Below, piece by piece: positions 1-12,200 of a stretch of DNA of 64,000 nt (position 1 is its first letter; every line of letters begins with the position of its first letter). The DNA lies in assembly GCA_964036275.1 (NCBI GenBank), contig CAXIWQ010000198.1:1-64000 (forward strand), given 5' to 3'. The notes under the pieces are model-generated. The model worked only from the letters and a program-made list of their open reading frames with translations. It made no database searches and was not told where the DNA came from. The position numbers and the translations under genes are program-made. This stretch comes from Litoditis marina. Its lineage: Eukaryota > Nematoda > Chromadorea > Rhabditida > Rhabditidae.

Positions 1-890
1 AGTTCATACGGCTATCAAGTCTGTTGCTCCCAGCTACGAAAACCTAATACGACTTTATATTCTGTGGCGCACAGCCACAAAAGACAAATTAACGCGGTTA
101 TTGACTCTTTGCCGTGCAGCTACAGGAAAAAGGTTATACGGCTATCAAGTATGTTGCTCCCAGCTACAAAAACCTAATACTATTCTGTGGCGCACAGCCA
201 CAAAATACGAATTAACGCGGGTATCGACTCTTTGCCTTGCAGCTACAGAGAACAGTTCATACGGCTATCAAATCTGTTGCTCCCAGCTACAAAAACCTAA
301 TACGACAATCTATTCTGTGGCACACAGACACAAAATACGAATTATCGCGGTTATCGACTTGTTGGTCTGCAGCTAAAGAGAAAAGTTCATACGGCTATCA
401 AGTCTGTTGCTCCCAGCTACAAAAACCTGATACGACTATATATTCTGTGGCGCACAGCCACAAAAGACGAATTAACGCGGTTATTGACTCTTTGCCTCGC
501 AGTTACAGAGAACATTTCATACGGCTATCAAATATGTTGCTCCCAGCTACAAAAACCTAATACGACAATCTATTCTGTGGCGCACAGCCACAAAGACGAA
601 TTAACGCGGTTATTGACATTTTGACTTGCAGCTACAAAAAAAATCATACGGCTATCAAGTCTGTTGCTTCCAACTACAAAAACATAATACGACAATCTAT
701 TCTGTGGCGCACAGCCACGAAATACGAATTAACGCCGTTATCGACTCATTGGCTTGCAGCTACGGAAAAAAGTTTATACGGCTATCAAGTATGTTGCTCC
801 CAGCTACAAAAACCTAATACGACTTTATATTCTGTGGCGCACAGCCACAAAAGACAAATTAACGCGGTTATTGACTCTTTGCAGCTACAG
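1..890 (+). repeat. Partial copy 1 of a 9-monomer HOR (left edge)
   Basis: Bases 1 to about 805 match about 2839-3645 almost exactly (offset 2,838-2,839) in the same order of monomer types, including the unusual TTGGTCTGCAGCTAAAG monomer (about 360 and 3200) and the short CCTAATACTATTCTG monomer (about 175 and 3012). The last part, with the contracted CTCTTTGCAGCTACAG junction (about 880), matches about 3890-3985, so this copy appears to lack about two monomers. Confidence 0.75.
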
Positions 891-2240
891 AAAAAAGTTA
901 ATACAGCTATCAAGTCTGTTGTTCCCAGCTACAAAAACCTGATACGACAATCTATTCTGTGGCGCACAGCCACAAAATACGAATTAACGCGGTTATCGAC
1001 TCTTTGCCTTGCAGCTACAGAGAACAGTTCATACGGCTATCAAATATGTTGCTCCCAGCTACAAAAACCTAATACGACAATCTATTCTGTGGCGCACAGC
1101 CACAACATACGAATTAACGCGGTTACCGACTTTTTGCCCTGCAGCTACAGAGAACAGTTCATACGGCTATCAAGTTGCTCATGCTACAAAAACCTAATAC
1201 GACCTTTATATTCTGTGGCGCACAGCCACAAAAGACAAATTTACGCGGTTATTGACTCTTTGCCTTGCAGCTACAGAAAAAAGTTTATACGGCTATCAAG
1301 TATGTTGCTCCCAGCTAGAAAAACCCAATACAACTATCTATTCTGTGGCACACAGCCACAAAATACGAATTAACGCGGTTATCGACTCTTTGCCTTGCAG
1401 CTACAGAAAAAAGTTTATACGGCTATCAAGTCTGTTGCTCATGGCTACAAAAACCTAATACGACTTTATATTCTGTGGCGCACAGCCACAAAAGACAAAT
1501 TAACGCGGGGTTATCACCTCTTTGCCTTGCAGCTACAGAAAAAAAGTTTATACGGCTATCAAATCTGTTGCTCGCAGCTACAAAAACCTAATACGACAAT
1601 CTATTATGTGGCGCACAGCCACAAAATACGAATTAACGCTGTTATCGACTCTTTGGCTTGCAGCTACAGAGAAAAGCTTATACGGCTACCAAGTGTGTTG
1701 CTCACAGCTACAAGAACCTAATACGACTATATATTCTGTGGCGCACAGCCACAAAATACGAATTAACGCTGTATCGACTCTTTGGCTTGCAGCTACAGAA
1801 AAAAGCTTATACGGCTATCAAGTCTGTTGCTCCCAGCTACAAAAACTAATACGACTTTATATTCTGTGGCGCACAGCCACAAAAGACAAATTAACGCGGT
1901 TATTGACTCTTTGCCTTGCAGCTACAGGAAAAAGTTCATACGGCTATCAAGTCTGTTGCTCCCAGCTACAAGAACCTGATACGACTATCTATTCTGTGGC
2001 GCACAGCCACGAATACAAATTAACGCGGTTATTGACTTTTCGGCTTGCAGTTACAGAAAAAAAAAATCACACGGCTATCAAGTCTGTTGCTCACAACTAC
2101 AAAAACCTAATACGACTGTATACCCTGTGGCGCACAGCCACAAAAGACAGTTTAACGCGGTTATTGACTATTTGCCTTGCAGCTACAGAAAAAAATTTAT
2201 ACGGCATCAAGTCTGTTGCTACCAGCTACAAAAACTTAAT
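885..2240 (+). repeat. 1.35-kb duplicated block, copy 1
   Basis: This run of about ten monomers matches 5259-6625 in type order (offset about 4,375-4,380). The shared diagnostic feature is a monomer contracted to CTATCAAGTTGCTCATG (about 1168 here, 5540 in the partner), which lacks TCTG. Also shared are the TATTATGTGGCGC monomer and the long poly-A, CACACGGC, CACAACTAC monomer (about 2050 here). The two copies have since gained separate 1-2 bp indels. Confidence 0.75.
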
Positions 2241-2838
2241 ACGACTATCTATTCTGTGGCGCACCGCCACAAAATACGAATTAACGCGGTTATCGACTCT
2301 TTGCCTTGCAGCTACAGAGAACAGTTCATACGGCTATCAAATATGTTGCTCCCAGCTACAAAACCTAATACGACAATCTATTCTGTGGCGCACAGCCACA
2401 ACATACGAATTAACGCGGTTATCGACTCATTGGCTTGCAGCTACGGAAAAAAGTTTATACGGCTATCAAGTATGTTGCTCCCAGCTAGAAAAACCCAATA
2501 CAACTATCTATTCTGTGGCACACAGCCACAAAATACGAATTAACGCGGTTATCGACTCTTTGCCTTGCAGCTACAGAGAACATTTCATACGGCTATCAAA
2601 TCTGTTGCTCCCAGCTACAAAAACCTAATACGACAATCTATTCTGTGGCGCACAGCCACAAAGACGAATTAACGCGGTTATTGACATTTTGACTTGCAGC
2701 TACAAAAAAAATCATACGGCTATCAAGTCTGTTGCTTCCAACTACAAAAACATAATACGACAATCTATTCTGTGGCGCACGGCCACAAAAGACAAATTAA
2801 CGCGGTTATTACCTCTTTGCCTTGCAGCTACAGAAAAA
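2241..2838 (+). repeat. Mixed monomers between duplicated blocks
   Basis: About 4.5 monomers of satellite only. They contain an ACCCAATACAAC marker monomer (about 2490), a poly-A monomer (about 2700) and an isolated CACGGCCAC variant of the dyad centre (about 2778) that leaves the arms intact. Parts resemble 5340-5460 and 3400-3560. No gene is seen. Confidence 0.7.
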
Positions 2839-4025
2839 AGTTCATACGGCTTATCAAGTCTGTTGCTCCCAGCTACGAAAACCTAATACGACTTTATATT
2901 CTGTGGCGCACAGCCACAAAAGACAAATTAACGCGGTTATTGACTCTTTGCCGTGCAGCTACAGGAAAAAGGTTATACGGCTATCAAGTATGTTGCTCCC
3001 AGCTACAAAAACCTAATACTATTCTGTGGCGCACAGCCACAAAATACGAATTAACGCGGGTATCGACTCTTTGCCTTGCAGCTACAGAGAACAGTTCATA
3101 CGGCTATCAAATCTGTTGCTCCCAGCTACAAAAACCTAATACGACAATCTATTCTGTGGCGCACAGACACAAAATACGAATTATCGCGGTTATCGACTTG
3201 TTGGTCTGCAGCTAAAGAGAAAAGTTCATACGGCTATCAAGTCTGTTGCTCCCAGCTACAAAAACCTGATACGACTATATATTCTGTGGCGCACAGCCAC
3301 AAAAGACGAATTAACGCGGTTATTGACTCTTTGCCTCGCAGTTACAGAGAACATTTCATACGGCTATCAAATCTGTTGCTCCCAGCTACAAAAACCTAAT
3401 ACGACAATCTATTCTGTGGCGCACAGCCACAAAGACGAATTAACGCGGTTATTGACATTTTGACTTGCAGCTACAAAAAAAATCATACGGCTATCAAGTC
3501 TGTTGCTTCCAACTACAAAAACATAATACGACAATCTATTCTGTGGCGCACAGCCACGAAATACGAATTAACGCCGTTATCGACTCATTGGCTTGCAGCT
3601 ACGGAAAAACGTTTATACGGCTATCAAGTATGTTGCTCCCAGCTAGAAAAACCCAATACAACTATCTATTCTGTGGCACACAGCCACAAAATACGAATTA
3701 ACGCGGTTATCGACTCTTTGCCTTGCAGCTACAGAAAAAAGTTTATACGGCTATCAGTCTGTTGCTCATGGCTAAAAAACCTAATACGACTTTATATTCT
3801 GTGGCGCACAGCCACAAAAGACAAATTAACGCGGTTATTACCTCTTTGCCTTGCAGCTACAGAAAAAAAAGTTTATACGGCTATTAAGTCTGTTGCTCCC
3901 AGCTACAAAAACCTAATACGACTTTATATTCTGTGGCGCACAGCCACAAAAGACAAATTAACGCGGTTATTGACTCTTTGCAGCTACAGAAAAAAGTTTA
4001 TACGGCTATCAAGTATGTTGATCCC
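2839..4025 (+). repeat. 9-monomer HOR, copy 2
   Basis: Nine monomers that recur, in the same order, at about 4026-5170. Diagnostic types in order are CTACGAAAACC, GGAAAAAGG, the short CTAATACTATTCTG monomer, TTGGTCTGCAGCTAAAG, the poly-A/TTCCAACTAC monomer, GCTAGAAAAACCC, GCTCATGGCT and GGCTATTAAG. It ends with the contracted CTCTTTGCAGC junction. Spacing to the next copy is about 1,150 bp rather than 1,170 because of several small deletions. Confidence 0.75.
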
Positions 4026-5258
4026 AGCTACGAAAACCTAATACGACTTTATATTCTGTGGCGCACAGCCACAAAAGACAAACTAACGCGGTTATTGACT
4101 CTTTGCCGTGCAGCTACAGGAAAAAGGTTATACGGCTATCAAGTATGTTGCTCCCAGCTACAAAACCTAATACTATTCTGTGGCGCACAGCCACAAAATA
4201 CGAATTAACGCGGGTATCGACTCTTTGCCTTGCAGCTACAGAGAACAGTTCATACGGCTATCAAATCTGTTGCTCCAGCTACAAAACCTAATACGACAAT
4301 CTATTCTGTGGCGCACAGCCACAAAATACGAATTATCGCGGTTATCGACTTGTTGGTCTGCAGCTAAAGAGAAAAGTTCATACGGCTATCAAGTCTGTTG
4401 CTCCCAGCTACAAAAACCTAATACGACTATATATCTGTGGCGCACAGCCACAAAAGACGAATTAACGCGGTTATTGACTCTTTGCCTCGCAGTTACAGAG
4501 AACATTTCATACGGCTATCAAATCTGTTGCTCCAGCTACAAAAACCTAATACGACAATCTATTCTGTGGCGCACAGCCACAAAGACAATTAACGCGGTTA
4601 TTGACATTTTGACTTGCAGCTACAAAAAAAATCATACGGCTATCAAGTCTGTTGCTTCCAACTACAAAAACATAATACGACAATCTATTCTGTGGCGCAC
4701 AGCCACGAAATACGAATTAACGCGGTTATCGACTCATTGGCTTGCAGCTACGGAAAAAAGTTTATACGGCTATCAAGTATGTTGCTCCCAGCTAGAAAAA
4801 CCCAATACAACTATCTATTCTGTGGCACACAGCCACAAAATACGAATTAACGCGGTTATCGACTATTTTGCCTTGCAGCTACAGAAAAAAGTTTATACGG
4901 CTATCAAGTCTGTTGCTCATGGCTACAAAAACCTAATACGACTTTATATTCTGTGGCGCACAGCCACAAAAGACAAATTAACGCGGTTATTACCTCTTTG
5001 CCTTGCAGCTACAGAAAAAAAGTTTATACGGCTATTAAGTCTGTTGCTCCCAGCTACAAAAACCTAATACGACTTTATATTCTGTGGCGCACAGCCACAA
5101 AAGACAAATTAACGCGGTTATTGACTCTTTGCAGCTACAGAAAAAAGTTTATACGGCTATCAAGTATGTTGCTCCCAGCTACAAAAACCTAATACGACTA
5201 TCTATTCTGTGGCGCACAGCCACAAAATACGAATTAACGCGGTTATCGACTATTTGAT
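4026..5258 (+). repeat. 9-monomer HOR, copy 3, rich in 1-bp deletions, plus one further monomer
   Basis: Same monomer order as 2839-4025. Between about 4160 and 4590 it carries a cluster of single-base losses compared with copy 2: AGCTACAAAACC (two places), TGCTCCAGCTAC (two places), ATATATCTGTGG and CAAAGACAATTAACG. Several lie in runs of A, C or T. The rest of the unit (4600-5170) is close to copy 2. The cluster may be real decay or residual sequencing error. The last ~90 bp (5171-5258) is a TATCTATT/GACTATTTGATTTG monomer leading into the next block. Confidence 0.7.
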
Positions 5259-6625
5259 TTGCAGCTACAGAAAAAAGTTAATACGGCTATCAAGTCTGTT
5301 GTTCCCAGCTACAAAAACCTGATACGACAATCTATTCTGTGGCGCACAGCCACAAAATACGAATTAACGCGGTTATCGACTCTTTGCCTTGCAGCTACAG
5401 AGAACAGTTCATACGGCTATCAAATATGTTGCTCCCAGCTACAAAACCTAATACGACAATCTATTCTGTGGCGCACAGCCACAACATACGGATTAACGCG
5501 GTTATCGACTTTTTGCCCTGCAGCTACAGAAAACAGTTCATACGGCTATCAAGTTGCTCATGGCTACAAAAACCTAATACGACTTTATATTCTGTGGCGC
5601 ACAGCCACAAAAGACAAATTTACGCGGTTATTGACTCTTTGCCTTGCAGCTACAGAAAAAAGTTTATACGGCTATCAAGTATGTTGCTCCCAGCTAGAAA
5701 AACCCAATACAACTATCTATTCTGTGGCACACAGCCACACAAATACGAATTAACGCGGTTATCGACTCTTTGCCTTGCAGCTACAGAAAAAAGTTTATAC
5801 GGCTATCAAGTCTGTTGCTCATGGCTACAAAAACCTAATACGACTTTATATTCTGTGGCGCACAGCCACAAAAGACAAATTAACGCGGTTATTACCTCTT
5901 TGCCTTGCAGCTACAGAAAAAAAGTTTATACGGCTATCAAATCTGTTGCTCGCAGCTACAAAAACCTAATACGACAATCTATTATGTGGCGCACAGCCAC
6001 AAAATACGAATTAACGCTGTTATCGACTCTTTGGCTTGCAGCTACAGAGAAAAGCTTATACGGCTACCAAGTGTGTTGCTCACAGCTACAAGAACCTAAT
6101 ACGACTATATATTCTGTGGCGCACAGCCACAAAATACGAATTAACGCTGTTATCGACTCTTTGGCTTGCAGCTACGGAAAAAAGCTTATACGGCTATCAA
6201 GTCTGTTGCTCCCAGCTACAAAAACCTAATACGACTTTATATTCTATGGCGCACAGCCACAAAAGACAAATTAACGCGGTTATTGACTCTTTGCCTTGCA
6301 GCTACAGGAAAAAGTTCATACGGCTATCAAGTCTGTTGCTCCCAGCTACAAGAACCTGATACGACTATCTATTCTGTGGCGCACAGCCACGAAATACAAA
6401 TTAACGCGGTTATTGACTTTTCGGCTTGCAGTTACAGAAAAAAAAATCACACGGCTATCAAGTATGTTGCTCACAACTACAAAAACCTAATACGACTGTA
6501 TACCCTGTGGCGCACAGCCACAAAAGACAGTTTAACGCGGTTATTGACTCTTTGCCTTGCAGCTACAGAAAAAAATTTATACGGCCATCAAGTCTGTTGC
6601 TACCAGCTACAAAAACTTAATACGA
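5259..6625 (+). repeat. 1.35-kb duplicated block, copy 2
   Basis: Partner of 885-2240, in the same order, with the contracted CTATCAAGTTGCTCATG monomer at about 5540. It has fewer indels than copy 1: GCTCATGGCTAC here against GCTCATGCTAC at about 1178, and GACTTTATATT here against GACCTTTATATT at about 1200. Its right end overlaps the start of the 6-monomer pair. Confidence 0.75.
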
Positions 6626-7701
6626 CTATCTTTTCTGTGGTGCACAACCACAAAATACGAATTAACGCGGTTATTGACTCTTTGCCTTGCAGCTACAGAA
6701 AAAAGTTCATACGGCTATCAAGTCTGTTGCTCCCAGCTACAAAAACCTAATACGACAATCTTTTCTGTGGTGCACAAGCAGAAAATACGAATTAACGCGG
6801 TTTTTGACTCTGTGGCTTGCATTTACAGAGAACAGTTCATACGGCTATCACGTCTGTTGCTCCCAGCTTCAAAAACCTAATACGACTTTATATTCTGTGG
6901 CGCACAGCCACAAAAGACAAATTAACGCGGTTATCGACTCTTTGGCTTGCAGCTACAGAAAAAAGCTTATACGGCTATCAAGTCTGTTGCTCCCAGCTAT
7001 AAAAACCTAATACGACTTTATATTCTGTGGCGCACAGCCACAAAAGACAAATTAACGCGGTTATTGACTCTTTGCCTTGCAGCTACAGGAAAAAGTTCAT
7101 ACGGCTATCAAGTCTGTTGCTCCCAGCTACAAGAACCTGATACGACTATCTTTTCTGTGGCGCACAGCCACGAAATACAAATTAACGCGGTTATCGACTT
7201 TTCGGCTTGCAGTTACAGAAAAAAAAATCACACGGCTATCAAGTCTGTTGCTCACAACTACAAAAACCTAATACGACTGTACATCCTGTGGCGCACAGCC
7301 ACAAAAGACAGTTTAACGCGGTTATTGACTCTTTGCCTTGCAGCTACAGAAAAAAAATTATACGGCTATCAAGTCTGTTGCTACCAGCTACAAAAACTTA
7401 ATACGACTATCTTTTCTGTGGTGCACAACCACAAAATACGAATTAACGCGGTTATTGACTCTTTGCCTTGCAGCTACAGGAAAAAGTTTATACGGCTATC
7501 AAGTCTGTTGCTCCCAGCAACAAAAACCTAATACGACAATCTTTTCTGTGGTGCACAAGCAGAAAATACGAATTAACGCGGTTATTGACTCTGTGGATTG
7601 CATTTACAGAGAACAGTTCATACGGCTATCACGTCTGTTGCTCCCAGCTACAAAAACCGAATACGACTTTATATTCTGTGGCGCACAGCCACAAAAGACA
7701 A
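6140..7701 (+). repeat. 6-monomer HOR pair, period 781 bp
   Basis: About 6140-6920 is repeated at about 6921-7701 with a constant offset of 781 bp. Private variants are TATCTTTTCTGTGG (also TGGTGCACAA), GTGGATTGCATTTACAG or its GCTTGCATTTACAG counterpart, CGGCTATCACG, and the poly-A/CACACGGC monomer. These private variants are not seen elsewhere in the window apart from the CACACGGC monomer near 2070. The copies differ by about ten scattered substitutions. Confidence 0.8.
6636..6652. other. Dyad 1 variant with paired substitutions (TGTGGT...ACCACA)
   Basis: Both arms differ from the usual sequence at mutually pairing positions: TGTGGC became TGTGGT and GCCACA became ACCACA, so the inverted repeat is kept. 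The same change is present at 7417-7433, which is the matching position in the 6-monomer duplicate, so this is one event copied once. The next monomer (6766-6782, and its copy at 7547-7563) has the left-arm change but AGCAGA on the right, so pairing there is lost. Confidence 0.7.
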
Positions 7702-8117
7702 ATTAACGCGGTTATCGACTCTTTGGCTTGCAGTTACAGAGAAAAGTTCATACGGCTATCCAGTCTGTTGCTCCCAGCTACAAAGACCTAACACGACTAT
7801 CTATTTTGTGGCGCACAGCCACGAAATACGAATTAACGCGGTTATCGACTCATTGGCTTGCAGCTACGGAAAAAAGTTTATACGGCTATCAAGTCTGTTG
7901 CTCCCAGCTACAAAAACCTAATACGACTTTTTATTATGTGGCGCACAGCCACAAAAGACAGATTAACGCGGTTATTGACTCTTTGCCTTGCAGCTACAGA
8001 AAAAAATTTATACGGCTATCAAGTATGTTGCTCCCAGCTAGAAAAACCCAATACAACTATCTATTCTGTGGCACGCAGCCACAAAATACGAATTAACGCG
8101 GTTATCGACTCTTTGCC
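7702..8117 (+). repeat. Transition monomers before the 13-monomer HOR
   Basis: About three monomers, with variants seen nowhere else that I noticed: GGCTATCCAGTC (about 7757), CAAAGACCTAACACG (about 7783) and TTTTTATTATGTGG (about 7927). They end with an ACCCAATACAAC marker monomer carrying GGCACGCAGCC (about 8070). Satellite only, no gene. Confidence 0.7.
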
Positions 8118-9805
8118 TTGCAGCTACAGAGAAAAGTTTATACGGCTATCAAGTCTGTTGCTCATGGCTACAAAAACCTAATACGACTTTATATTCTGTG
8201 GCACACAGCCACAAAATACGATATAACGCGGTTATCGACTCTTTGCCTTGCAGCTACAGAGAACAGTTCATACGGCTATCAAATATGTTGCTCCCAGCTA
8301 CAAAAACCTAATACGACAATCTATTCTGTGGCGCACAGCCACAAAATACGAATAAACGCGGTTATCGACTCTTTGCCTTGCAGCTACAGAGAACAGTTCA
8401 TACGGCTATCAAATCTGTTGCTCCCAGCTACAAAAACCTAATACGACAATCTATTCTGTGGCGCACAGCCACAAAATACGAATTATCGCGGTTATCGACT
8501 TGTTGACTTGCAGTTACAGAGATAAGTTCATACGGCTATCAAGTCTGTTGCTCCCAGCTACAAAAACCTAATACGACTATATATTCTGTGGCGCACAGCC
8601 ACAAAAGACGAATTAACGCGGTTATTGACTCTTTGCCTTGCAGCTACAGAAACAAAGTCTATGCGGCTATCAAGTCTGTTGCTCCCAGCTACAAAAACCT
8701 AATATGACAATCTATTCTGTGGCGCACAGCCACAAAAACGAATTAACGCGGTTATTGACATTTTGACTTGCAGCTACAAAAAAAAACCATACGGCTATCA
8801 AGTCTGTTGCTCCCAGCTAGAAAAACCCAATACAACTATCTATTCTGTGGCACACAGCCACAAAATACGAATTAACGCGGTTATCGACTCTTTGCCTTGC
8901 AGCTACAGAGAAAAGTTTATACGGCTATCAAGTCTGTTGCTCATGGCTACAAAAACCTAATACGACATTATATTCTGTGGCACACAGCCACAAAATACGA
9001 TATAACGCGGTTATCGACTTTTTGCCTTGCAGCTACAGAGAACAGTTCATACGGCTATCAAATATGTTGCTCCCAGCTACAAAAACCTAATACGACAATC
9101 TATTCTGTGGCGCACAGCCACAAAATACGAATAAACGCGGTTATCGACTCTTTGCCTTGCAGCTACAGAGAACAGTTCATACGGCTATCAAATCTGTTGC
9201 TCCCAGCTACAAAAACCTAATACGACAATCTATTCTGTGGCGCACAGCCACAAAATACGAATTATCGCGGTTATCGACTTGTTGACTTGCAGTTACAGAG
9301 ATAAGTTCATACGGCTATCAAGTCTGTTGCTCCCAGCTACAAAAACCTAATACGACTATATATTCTGTGGCGCACAGCCACAAAAGACGAATTAACGCGG
9401 TTATTGACTCTTTGCCTTGCAGCTACAGAAACAAAGTCTATGCGGCTATCAAGTCTGTTGCTCCCAGCTACAAACACCTAATATGACAATTTATTCTGTG
9501 GCGCACAGCCACAAAAACGAATTAACGCGGTTATTGACATTTTGACTTGCAGCTACAAAAAAAAATCATACGGCTATCAAGTCTGTTGCTCCCAACTACA
9601 AAAACATATTACGACTTTATATTCTGTGGCGCACAGCCATAAAATACAAATTAACGCGGTTATTGACTCTTTGCCTTGCAGCTACAGAAAACAATTTATA
9701 CGGCTATCAAGTATGTTGCTCCCAGCTAGAAAAACCCAATACAACTATCTATTCTGTGGCACACAGCCACAAAATACGAATTAACGCGGTTATCGACTCT
9801 TTGCC
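8118..9805 (+). repeat. 13-monomer HOR (~1,689 bp), copy 1
   Basis: The unit is a 6-monomer block (8118-8896, 779 bp) followed by a 7-monomer block (8897-9805, 909 bp) that share most monomers. The 7-monomer block has one more type, with AACATATTACG and CAGCCATAAAATAC (about 9600). Private markers of this domain are GAGATAAGTTC and AACAAAGT(C/T)TATGCGG. The next copy starts 1,688 bp on. Confidence 0.85.
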
Positions 9806-11494
9806 TTGCAGCTACAGAGAAAAGTTTATACGGCTATCAAGTCTGTTGCTCATGGCTACAAAAACCTAATACGACATTATATTCTGTGGCACACAGCCAC
9901 AAAATACGATATAACGCGGTTATCGACTCTTTGCCTTGCAGCTACAGAGAACAGTTCATACGGCTATCAAATATGTTGCTCCCAGCTACAAAAACCTAAT
10001 ACGACAATCTATTCTGTGGCGCACAGCCACAAAATACGAATAAACGCGGTTATCGACTCTTTGCCTTGCAGCTACAGAGAACAGTTCATACGGCTATCAA
10101 ATCTGTTGCTCCCAGCTACAAAAACCTAATACGACAATCTATTCTGTGGCGCACAGCCACAAAATACGAATTATCGCGGTTATCGACTTGTTGACTTGCA
10201 GTTACAGAGATAAGTTCATACGGCTATCAAGTCTGTTGCTCCCAGCTACAAAAACCTAATACGACTATATATTCTGTGGCGCACAGCCACAAAAGACGAA
10301 TTAACGCGGTTATTGACTCTTTGCCTTGCAGCTACAGAAACAAAGTTTATGCGGCTATCAAGTCTGTTGCTCCCAGCTACAAAAACCTAATACGACAATC
10401 TATTCTGTGGCGCACAGCCACAAAAACGAATTAACGCGGTTATTGACATTTTGACTTGCAGCTACAAGAAAAAAACCATACGGCTATCAAGTCTGTTGCT
10501 CCCAGCTAGAAAAACCCAATACAACTATCTATTCTGTGGCACACAGCCACAAAATACGAATTAACGCGGTTATCGACTCTTTGCCTTGCAGCTACAGAGA
10601 AAAGTTTATACGGCTATCAAGTCTGTTGCTCATGGCTACAAAAACCTAATACGACATTATATTCTGTGGCACACAGCCACAAAATACGATATAACGCGGT
10701 TATCGACTTTTTGCCTTGCAGCTACAGAGAACAGTTCATACGGCTATCAAATATGTTGCTCCCAGCTACAAAAACCTAATACGACAATCTATTCTGTGGC
10801 GCACAGCCACAAAATACGAATAAACGCGGTTATCGACTCTTTGCCTTGCAGCTACAGAGAACAGTTCATACGGCTATCAAATCTGTTGCTCCCAGCTACA
10901 AAAACCTAATACGACAATCTATTCTGTGGCGCACAGCCACAAAATACGAATTATCGCGGTTATCGACTTGTTGACTTGCAGTTACAGAGATAAGTTCATA
11001 CGGCTATCAAGTCTGTTGCTCCCAGCTACAAAAACCTAATACGACTATATATTCTGTGGCGCACAGCCACAAAAGACGAATTAACGCGGTTATTGACTCT
11101 TTGCCTTGCAGCTACAGAAACAAAGTCTATGCGGCTATCAAGTCTGTTGCTCCCAGCTACAAACACCTAATATGACAATTTATTCTGTGGCGCACAGCCA
11201 CAAAAACGAATTAACGCGGTTATTGACATTTTGACTTGCAGCTACAAAAAAAAATCATACGGCTATCAAGTCTGTTGCTCCCAACTACAAAAACATATTA
11301 CGACTTTATATTCTGTGGCGCACAGCCATAAAATACAAATTAACGCGGTTATTGACTCTTTGCCTTGCAGCTACAGAAAACAATTTATACGGCTATCAAG
11401 TATGTTGCTCCCAGCTAGAAAAACCCAATACAACTATCTATTCTGTGGCACACAGCCACAAAATACGAATTAACGCGGTTATCGACTCTTTGCC
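9806..11494 (+). repeat. 13-monomer HOR (1,689 bp), copy 2
   Basis: Repeats copy 1 in full, again as a 6-monomer block (9806-10585, 780 bp) then a 7-monomer block (10586-11494, 909 bp). Differences from copy 1 are a few substitutions, such as AAAGTTTATGCGG at about 10335 where copy 1 has AAAGTCTATGCGG. An A-run difference (CTACAAGAAAAAAACC at about 10462) sets its length at 1,689. Confidence 0.85.
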
Positions 11495-12200
11495 TTGCAG
11501 CTACAGAGAAAAGTTTATACGGCTATCAAGTCTGTTGCTCATGGCTACAAAAACCTAATACGACATTATATTCTGTGGCACACAGCCACAAAATACGATA
11601 TAACGCGGTTATCGACTCTTTGCCTTGCAGCTACAGAGAACAGTTCATACGGCTATCAAATATGTTGCTCCCAGCTACAAAAACCTAATACGACAATCTA
11701 TTCTGTGGCGCACAGCCACAAAATACGAATAAACGCGGTTATCGACTCTTTGCCTTGCAGCTACAGAGAACAGTTCATACGGCTATCAAATCTGTTGCTC
11801 CCAGCTACAAAAACCTAATACGACAATCTATTCTGTGGCGCACAGCCACAAAATACAAATTATCGCGGTTATCGACTTGTTGACTTGCAGTTACAGAGAT
11901 AAGTTCATACGGCTATCAAGTCTGTTGCTCCCAGCTACAAAAACCTAATACGACTATATATTCTGTGGCGCACAGCCACAAAAGACGAATTAACGCGGTT
12001 ATTGACTCTTTGCCTTGCAGCTACAGAAACAAAGTTTATGCGGCTATCAAGTCTGTTGCTCCCAGCTACAAAAACCTAATACGACAATCTATTCTGTGGC
12101 GCACAGCCACAAAAACGAATTAACGCGGTTATTGACATTTTGACTTGCAGCTACAAGAAAAAAATCATACGGCTATCAAGTCTGTTGCTCCCAACTACAA
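11495..12200 (+). repeat. 13-monomer HOR, truncated copy 3
   Basis: Follows the 6-monomer block of copy 2 at offset 1,689 for about 670 bp, sharing GAGATAAGTTC (about 11895) and AAAGTTTATGCGG (about 12030). At about 12165 it changes: the CTACAAGAAAAAAA monomer continues into CCAACTAC-AACATATTACG (as in the 7-monomer block) instead of the expected GCTAGAAAAACCC. The junction is therefore a hybrid of the two sub-block types. Confidence 0.75.
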
